From Actinostola sp. cb2023 (lineage: Eukaryota; Cnidaria; Anthozoa; Actiniaria; Actinostolidae): a DNA stretch of 64,000 nucleotides. Numbering within the stretch: the first letter of the stretch is position 1; every line of letters begins with the position of its first letter. A program made the translations under genes and the position numbers. The notes beneath the pieces are model-generated. The model did not search any database and had not been told where the DNA came from. It saw only the letters and a program-made list of their open reading frames with translations. The DNA lies in the NCBI GenBank assembly GCA_033675265.1, contig JAUJYZ010001091.1, positions 96,001 through 160,000 of the forward strand, given 5' to 3'. Below, piece after piece: positions 57,801 through 64,000 of this stretch.

Positions 57801-59935
57801 GTATTATCATTATTGAAGAAACTTACAGTTTACATGTAAATAGAATATTATAAATACATAAATAAAGTTTACATGCACAAATTAAACATTATGTCAGCTT
57901 CGTACATAGTATATGTACACATTCAGAAATCTGCGTAGAGGCCCTTTTTACATCAATGCTCAACTTACTGTAAAAGCCTGTCTGATTTGATTATTGATGT
58001 TTAACTCATGGTCATTTGCCATTTTTTCCCTTTCGTAGTCAATTGTTCTTCGGTGGATGGAATCACCCAGCAACATACCTCCAGCCTGGCCAGCTCTAGA
58101 CAGCCCGTGCTGTGCCAGGAAAAGTCCACTGTCTAGTTGTAGGCGGTTGTTTTTTTGTGATCTAATAATAATTTACAATACATTATTAGAATCAATAAAA
58201 AATAAAGAAACAAGTGAGTCAGTATATTATGATCTTACTACAAACAGATTATGATAATTAGGGAAAATAGTTATCCCTTTTCAATGATGTGTCAAACATG
58301 AGGTTCTGGTTATTATACTTAGTTAGTAATAGTTGACTACTGCTTTTAAAATTTTATTTTTCACCTAAAATAAGCTAAGATATGAAGTAAGGTACAAGTT
58401 CTTTGCTCTTGTGTTTTTCTTCTTGGTTTCTGTAATCTGTTGTCATCACGGGTTATTGATTGAAGAAGTATTTCAAACAGCCCTGGTGAATGTTGATTTG
58501 TAAATGCCATCATGTCGGTTGGGTTATATAGTGCCATTCCTTTGTTACTGTAGTGCCTGTATAGAGCAATTTGAAATTTTGCCACCAGTTCTTCGAATTG
58601 TTCATCTGTTATAAGAAATACATGTACATATTTTCTGTTATTATTAAATATTTTGTAAAATATTTATTAGAGTGGTTTTCATTAATCTGTGAAACAAAGT
58701 GTACTAATTTGAGTGTGATAGTCAGATAAACACAATAGAAAACAAAAGGACTAGATTGAAGTAGTGCTAAATAAACTAAAGTGTATTTCACAGGTTTATG
58801 AAAACCACTCTAGCCAGGTATACACTGTACATGTATATGTATTATGTAAATTATATTATTGTTTGTCAATAATGCTATTAATAATTTATATTGTTCATAT
58901 TCACCTCTCATGCCATGTAGCCTTTTAAGTTCAGTACACATATTTTCCCAGACACCGGGATCTATTAGAACTTGACCATCATCAGTTAGCCTTATGTTTC
59001 CAAACTCAGTCTCAACAACATTCAATTCAGAATCCAGAACTCCAGTAGGTCTCAACTTAATAAGATTGTAAAAAAGATGACGGAAGTGACCTTGAATACT
59101 TTCCAGCATATTTTCTAGTTCATCCTTTGTCGTTGTTGCCTCATCATAACAGTCTCTAGCACTTTCTAGGGCACCCAACAGAGTTTGTATTGGGGAGCAG
59201 CTTAACTGAAAAATCTAAATAAAAATAGTTGTATGTGATTATTTTAATAATATATATGTGATTATGATAATAATACAATATGTTTTTCTTACATGTACCT
59301 CTCTTAACTTTGTAACAGGAGAAGAAGGAATCTTATTCTCTTGGATCTTCTGAAAAAACTATTGAATTTTTTATTAAATGTTTTGTTTTATTTTGTTGCT
59401 GAACTGAGGTTATTTATTTCTATTTACAATATAATAGCAAAAAAAAAAAAAACATCAATAAAAGAAAATTGTACCTGATCAGGTATTAAATTATTTGTGT
59501 GTAGATTTCGTCTTGTAGCAATAACACTTCTTTCTTTGCAGGAAAGCTTAAAATTGATGTAGCTATGTTTAGTAAATTCCTTATGAATTAAAAAGTGGAT
59601 TATGTGAACGTACCTTTCTCCTTTTCGATGGTGTCTCGCGCTTACCCGTCAGTTCTAATTCAGCATTCTGTTGGCATTTGTTGCACCAGCGAGTTCCAGG
59701 ACGATATCGGTCGACATTTTCACCGGCCTTATCTAATATGTTAAACATTCTTTTTGGGATAGGGTGGCGATGAAGCGTCTTGCTGTGACCCCATGTTGAC
59801 GGACAAGAGCATCTATTTGTGTCGCTCCAAACTATTTTGTCTTTGTGGAACATACAAACTTTAGTTCCTTGAGGAATACCTCCAGCACGAGCAAGAGTAA
59901 CATCACAGATGTTTAGCTGACCATAACAGGTTTCC
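54856..59935 (-). CDS. Multi-exon protein of the 5.74-kb transposon (putative transposase)
   Basis: Exons read on minus: 1, about 59935-59614; 2, 59349-59299; 3, 59214-58905; 4, 58605-58365; 5, 58161-57969; 6, 57737-57385; 7, 57293-56312; 8, 56181-54856. All junctions have GT/AG and matching phases, with no stop. The known part is about 1250 aa. Exon 1 is Cys/His-rich (ETCYGQLNICDVTLARAGG, CSCPSTWGHSKTLHRHPIP, GTRWCNKCQ), probably zinc-binding and DNA-contacting. Exons 5-7 carry LAQHGLSRAGQAGG, MLDDFHVIS and EKKIEVFHSEL, the likely catalytic region, but I cannot assign a DDE triad. Exon 8 has a RING-H2-like cluster (CFHTFHTVC, CPIC), a zinc-knuckle-like CSICGQPGH, and a C-terminal SSACALIALL and LFLDSHLHHPHG pair suggestive of a papain-fold peptidase. 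The start is unresolved: a stop precedes exon 1 and a 5' exon is needed. Confidence 0.7.
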
Positions 59936-60260
59936 TTATTTCTTGTTCGAGGCGAGAAAAAGCATTTTGAATTGAATTGGTATTATTGCCAGCGAAGACG
60001 GCTTGTAAAAATATAATTAGCAGAAAACAAGGGATGTAAAACGTAACCATTATAAAACTTTTTTTCGTGGAGTATAGTAAAAATTTCTCGAGTATAGTTC
60101 GGCACAAACTGGAAATGATAAAAACGAAGCTGTCGTAAAAAAAGTAGCGCTAAGTTTCCACAACTTTTCTTAAGTTTTGCATATTTATAAAATTTGTAGC
60201 CATGTAGCCGGGAAAACCTTTAGATTTCGTCTTGTTTACCAAAGTGACATGACGTCATAT

Positions 60261-60292
60261 TCGCGCATGCGCAGACGTTTTTCAGCCGTGTC
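60261..60292. repeat. Right terminal inverted repeat
   Basis: 32 bp, perfect complement of 54552-54583, followed by the target-site copy CCTTGTTTC. Confidence 0.95.
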
Positions 60293-60425
60293 CCTTGTTT
60301 CAATATACACATGTACTACGGGACGCGCGGGTCGCACACAGGAAGCCCAACATTAAATGTTACTTAAAACAGGGAACCCATGCACAACATAATACGTATT
60401 TGCGCGCGTGCGCTCTCTACCACAG

Positions 60426-60517
60426 GAAACCCATTAAAAAAAGACGCAAATATCATTTTATTGAATTATTTAGTAGCCTCAAAAGGAATGGTTGGGCTGC
60501 CTGTGCTGGAGTGCTGT
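60426..60517. repeat. Inverted copy of the repeat at 53815-53912
   Basis: attttattgaattatttagt and the following bases are the reverse complement of the left copy. The two face each other across the transposon, so they may be ends of an older element or two independent copies. Confidence 0.65.
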
Positions 60518-61315
60518 TTTCTGCAGACGTTATTTCATATTTTTCAAGCGACCTCGTGCTTTTCTCCATTGACTACGTTTTCCAGATTTTAGACTAATTT
60601 TCAGCTTTGTTGACTGTCAAAAAGGTATCTTTCAGATTTCACACAATGACCAGGCACAAGGTGAACAATAATTATCTGAGAGTTTCTTTCAGACTTTAAC
60701 ACTTTGATTTTGGACTGATTTTGGCTGGTGATCCCCAAATTTGATAACTGATTTGATAAGTTTGCAAGTAGCATTGAAATGGTTGCTTGTCAAAATCCAA
60801 CCAATCAGGACGGCAAGATGTTTGTTTACAAATTCCACCAACCAATGAAAAACCGAGAAAATGACATACCATGATCATGATTGCGCGATCTGCATGTTTT
60901 TGAGCAAAAGTTCTTAGGTATTAACTTGCGCGATATATTTTGTTTTTGTGGTAAAAAACAAATAGCCAACATTTATCCGTGGTCAGTGTCCTCTTATAGA
61001 CCACGACATATCAAGAAATCTGTGCTTTTTACGTAGACCAGCTACGGGGACTGGGTACGAGTTTACCGGTTACCCTGTGTTAGGTTTCCCAGTCTTTTTG
61101 GCCGTGTTACAAAATGGAGGACAATGTTTACATTCATTTACTCGATTTGCTGTAAGTTTGGATGGATTTTTCGATAAAAATCGTACTTTTAAGCGAAAAA
61201 TATTTACAGGGTTTCCAAATATGGTAAGTACAATGCCCAAATATGGACATAGGAAAACTGGCCGAGCAATAGCACACTTTAATGGGGGATTTCTTGATAT
61301 GTATTGCGCCATCTC
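60518..61315. other. No recognisable gene
   Basis: Short frames on both strands. atttcttgatatg near 61288 repeats inverted near 61010. Confidence 0.35.
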
Positions 61316-61383
61316 ATGATCAAAATATGTTGTAGACTCACTCGGCAAGAGCCTCGTGAGTCCACAACATTTTGATCATTATC
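61316..61383. repeat. 68-bp hairpin
   Basis: atgatcaaaat...tgagtc arms are complementary around a short cggcaagagcctcg loop. It may be a small fold-back MITE. Confidence 0.75.
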
Positions 61384-62115
61384 CTGAGTACTGTTATGTG
61401 GCTGAACTATTGCCATTTCAACCTTTAAAACGACAAGAAAGAAGTGTCGTGTTCGTATTGTAAAAAACCGGAAATGTCACGCAAATATCAACCGGTGACC
61501 GGAGATGAGACCACAGCTATGGGAGGTTTTATGGAATCTTCTTCTGACGTCAAAATGATCACGAGTGGCCGTCAAACCGTAATTTTACTTGCTCAAAACT
61601 TCAATTTTAGATTGGTGAAGTCTAAATATCTGTCAAATATAAGTTACTTATAAACAAACAAACAAATGTCATCTAGTTGCTTGAAGACAAACTAACAGAC
61701 TTTGAAAGTTAGCCTCGAACATTTTGTAGATCTTGACGGCCACTACGTCACACGTAAAACCTCCCATACAATGGTTAGTATGAAATGCAAAGATCATTGA
61801 TTTTATGTGTTTTACAAATAGTCCGTGTGAGGTATTATTTATACTGAGTGAAATAACCTTGTGAGTAAATGTGAGAGGGATACTCGAGGCATTTGAAAAG
61901 CTATATGTGGTCTTAGCAAAAATGATACTCCGCCTACACAACAAAATGGATCTGCTACTGTGCCGCAGAGGGGAATACATTTCATCAGAGTTAGTAGAGG
62001 GGACTGGTTAGGAAACCCGGCAAACTTCAAAGGGTCAAACAATAGAAGCCCGTCTGATGTTGAACGTACCGGTCACGTGACGCTGACCGTGCACACAACA
62101 AAACTAACTTTCAAG

Positions 62116-63470
62116 ATGGCGGTCGTAATGGACGATTTATTTGTGTTTGGCGACGATTTTGAGGCGATTTTAGATATATTAGAAGATGATGAAGTATTGG
62201 AGGAGCAATTTACAGCTGTAGCTAACGATGTAAGTAGAATATTTGTTGAATTTTGACCTGTATTTTGGCTGTATTGAAGTTTAATTTACGAAGCAATGAA
62301 ATCGATGCACGTACGTTTCAACAACCACAGTTGAATTTTCGTGCTAGTATCTACTTTAGATGAAAGATAATCGCTCTTTGTCGCTCTATTTTCCGTTTAC
62401 TTATTGTATTTGTCTTTTTTTAATGTTCAATCGACAGATATTGTTTGCAACGACTGTGGGAAAAAGTGCAAGTCTAGAGGAGGCTATAATAGACACCGAG
62501 CTGCTAAACACAAGCAAAATCAGAACAGTACTAACTCCAATGAGAGTCAGCAAACTTTCATTTTAACGCCAAGCATTCTTACTGAGATAGTGCTTAATGT
62601 AATACAAAGTGTAAAAGGAAACGAAGTGTTTGCAACCAGTCTAAGAAATGAGTTGGATCTTTATGAACACGAACAACTTGAAGAAGGAACACCAGAATTT
62701 TCAGTATAAATGAAGACTCTTTATGAAGGATACTTGAAGAATGGAAATACTGAGAAGTTTTATGACAACTATTACGCTCAGGTACCATTAAAATCAACAA
62801 GCTTTTTTCCTGGACTTTCTCGTAATGCTGCAACACTTCTAGCAACAAAGGTAGCTGATAGTATGTTGTCATACTGCAATCACTTGAAGTCCACTGACAA
62901 GAGCCAACATTCAAAAACTGTGCTATCAGAGAAAGAGAAAGCAGGTCTGCAGTATCTTGGAGGTTACGTATTGCCATAATCTACACAAAAAGTATGCAAG
63001 GAAGTCTACACCTGAAAAGCAGCAGGCAATGGCTATTTTAAAAGCAGGAAAATTGGAGGAAGGCTTTGAATCACAAAAGTGGTGTCTAGTTTGAACCGTG
63101 GAGGTCTATGGTGTATAACTCAGCCTGCACAAAATATATTCTTTCATACAGAACATTATTTTAGACAGTTAACTTCTACATCTAGTTTGCACATAGACAT
63201 GGCAGGGATAACCAAAAAAGCAGTCAATGACAGTGAGGTGATATCAAGCTACCAATCCATGGTTTCGGGTGCAGAACTAGTTACCAACAGTCATGTCAAC
63301 AAAGATGTTTTTTTATGGTATTGTAAGCTTATAAGTAAGAGTGCGATCATTTTCATTTGCAACGGATGTCATTCAACATCATAAAATTAAGGCAAAGCAT
63401 TCAAAGGCCAAGGGCCTTCGTAAGGAAATTATGAGAAGTTGTGAAGAGCAGGAACAAAATAGACTTAACT
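62116..63470 (+). pseudogene. Decayed C2H2 zinc-finger gene, probably transposon-derived
   Basis: Exon 1 starts at ATG 62116 with an acidic stretch ([21 protein letters not shown]) and a donor at about 62230. Exon 2 starts after CAG at about 62437 and has a C2H2 finger (CNDCGKKC, then HRAAKH). An in-frame TAA (62707-62709) is followed in the same frame by [13 protein letters not shown] and [16 protein letters not shown], up to [11 protein letters not shown]. The frame then shifts near 62976, 63078 and 63340 through [20 protein letters not shown] to a basic tail with [18 protein letters not shown] YxxGYVxxK-like motif faintly recalls P/THAP-type transposases. At least one stop and three frameshifts make it non-functional. 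Confidence 0.65.
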
Positions 63471-64000
63471 AATAAGTAAATACTTTTATTTTTTAATGTC
63501 TGAAGAATTTTGAAATTAGTCTATGCCATTAATGTTGTCCCCCAAAAATACATTTAGACCACAAGAAATATAGTCGATTTCGTATGAGTGGGACATGGTA
63601 CTTAACTTTACAATATTGTTATTGTCTGTTCATTATTTCTTGTACTTAATTTACTCTGGACAACAATAATGACATTGACTGTAAATGTATTTCATATGTA
63701 AACACATTTACTGCTACATGTAACCTCAAAAATATTTTTTTGGGGATAGACCATAAAACATTTTTTTTTTGTATGAAATAATAGATAATTCATAGATAAT
63801 TGATCAGTTGCTGTTACCCTCATTTCATCATTTTCAAATATCTAATGTTCTCTCATCAGTAGATGCAATAGGCCACTTGCAATAACAGGTCACGTGACCA
63901 CATACATGTAATGTTAGTGCAACTTTAAAACTGGAATCTTTTGGGAGTATCTACATTAATATAATAATAATATAATATTGTGGAAGCTGCTGCTAGACAA
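63471..64000. other. No recognisable gene
   Basis: AT-rich 3' flank of the decayed zinc-finger gene, running off the window. Confidence 0.35.

Larger units (their letters stand above)
54552..60292 (-). mobile_element. Intact 5.74-kb DNA transposon of unrecognised superfamily
   Basis: The first 32 bases (starting GACACGGCTGAAAAACGTCT) and the last 32 are perfect reverse complements. CCTTGTTTC flanks both sides (54543-54551 and 60293-60301), a 9-bp target-site duplication. The interior is one multi-exon minus-strand gene. Identical ends, exact duplication and an open gene imply recent, perhaps ongoing, activity. A 9-bp duplication fits Mutator-like or Merlin-like elements, and 8-bp duplications are used by hAT, P and KDZ elements, but I do not recognise the protein as any of these. 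Confidence 0.9.

Overview
The window is eukaryotic nuclear DNA: AT-rich, intron-containing, crowded with DNA transposons and MITEs, and with no operons or Shine-Dalgarno organisation. An anthozoan cnidarian (coral or sea anemone) is the most likely source. Two features point that way: a multi-copy family of secreted proteins joining a PAN/apple module to a fibrinogen-like C-terminal region, and Crypton-type tyrosine recombinase (DUF3504/ZMYM2-like) genes. Species cannot be set from the sequence alone.

Layout. 1-25 kb and 33-44 kb carry repeated copies of one locus, a minus-strand PAN + fibrinogen-like gene with its flanks. Unit 0 (1-2376) is a truncated 3' part. Unit 1 (3159-12250) is complete in outline, but its last exon has lost its splice acceptor and the GGWT segment. 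Unit 2 (17590-25030) is the best preserved and its three recognisable exons join in frame (19014-21566). Units 3 and 3' (about 33370-35460 and 41618-43710) keep only the 3' flank and the last exon. The flanks are full of MITEs, and comparing units gives empty and filled sites that date and define the insertions. Between units 1 and 2 lie a 70-bp minisatellite and a short, structurally complete, non-autonomous LTR retrotransposon (14820-16628).

25-31.7 kb holds decayed Ty3/gypsy pieces (integrase on +, gag with LTR/primer-binding site on -), a palindromic TTAA MITE, and minisatellites. One of these is a 1.1-kb array of about 20-bp units with a 169-bp higher-order period.

31592-39840 and 39841-48088 are a direct tandem duplication of about 8.25 kb at more than 99% identity. 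The junction is inside the minisatellite on one side and inside a transposon terminal repeat on the other. Each copy carries a unit-3 fragment, a two-exon Crypton-derived tyrosine recombinase gene with a shared in-frame stop, several MITEs and a 13-bp minisatellite. It may be a real recent duplication or uncollapsed haplotypes.

48-54 kb holds a composite TTAA element, a single-exon multi-pass membrane protein gene (49495-50313) whose stop codon lies inside a MITE, another fragment of the unit flank, and microsatellites.

54552-60292 is the most striking object: a 5741-bp transposon with perfect 32-bp terminal inverted repeats, a perfect 9-bp target duplication, and one minus-strand gene of at least eight exons. 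From exon 1 onward all splice phases match and no stop interrupts it. It encodes Cys-rich, RING-H2-like, zinc-knuckle-like and possible cysteine-peptidase regions. I do not recognise its superfamily; it is the best candidate here for an undescribed system. At 62.1-63.5 kb lies a decayed plus-strand gene with a C2H2 finger, also probably transposon-derived.
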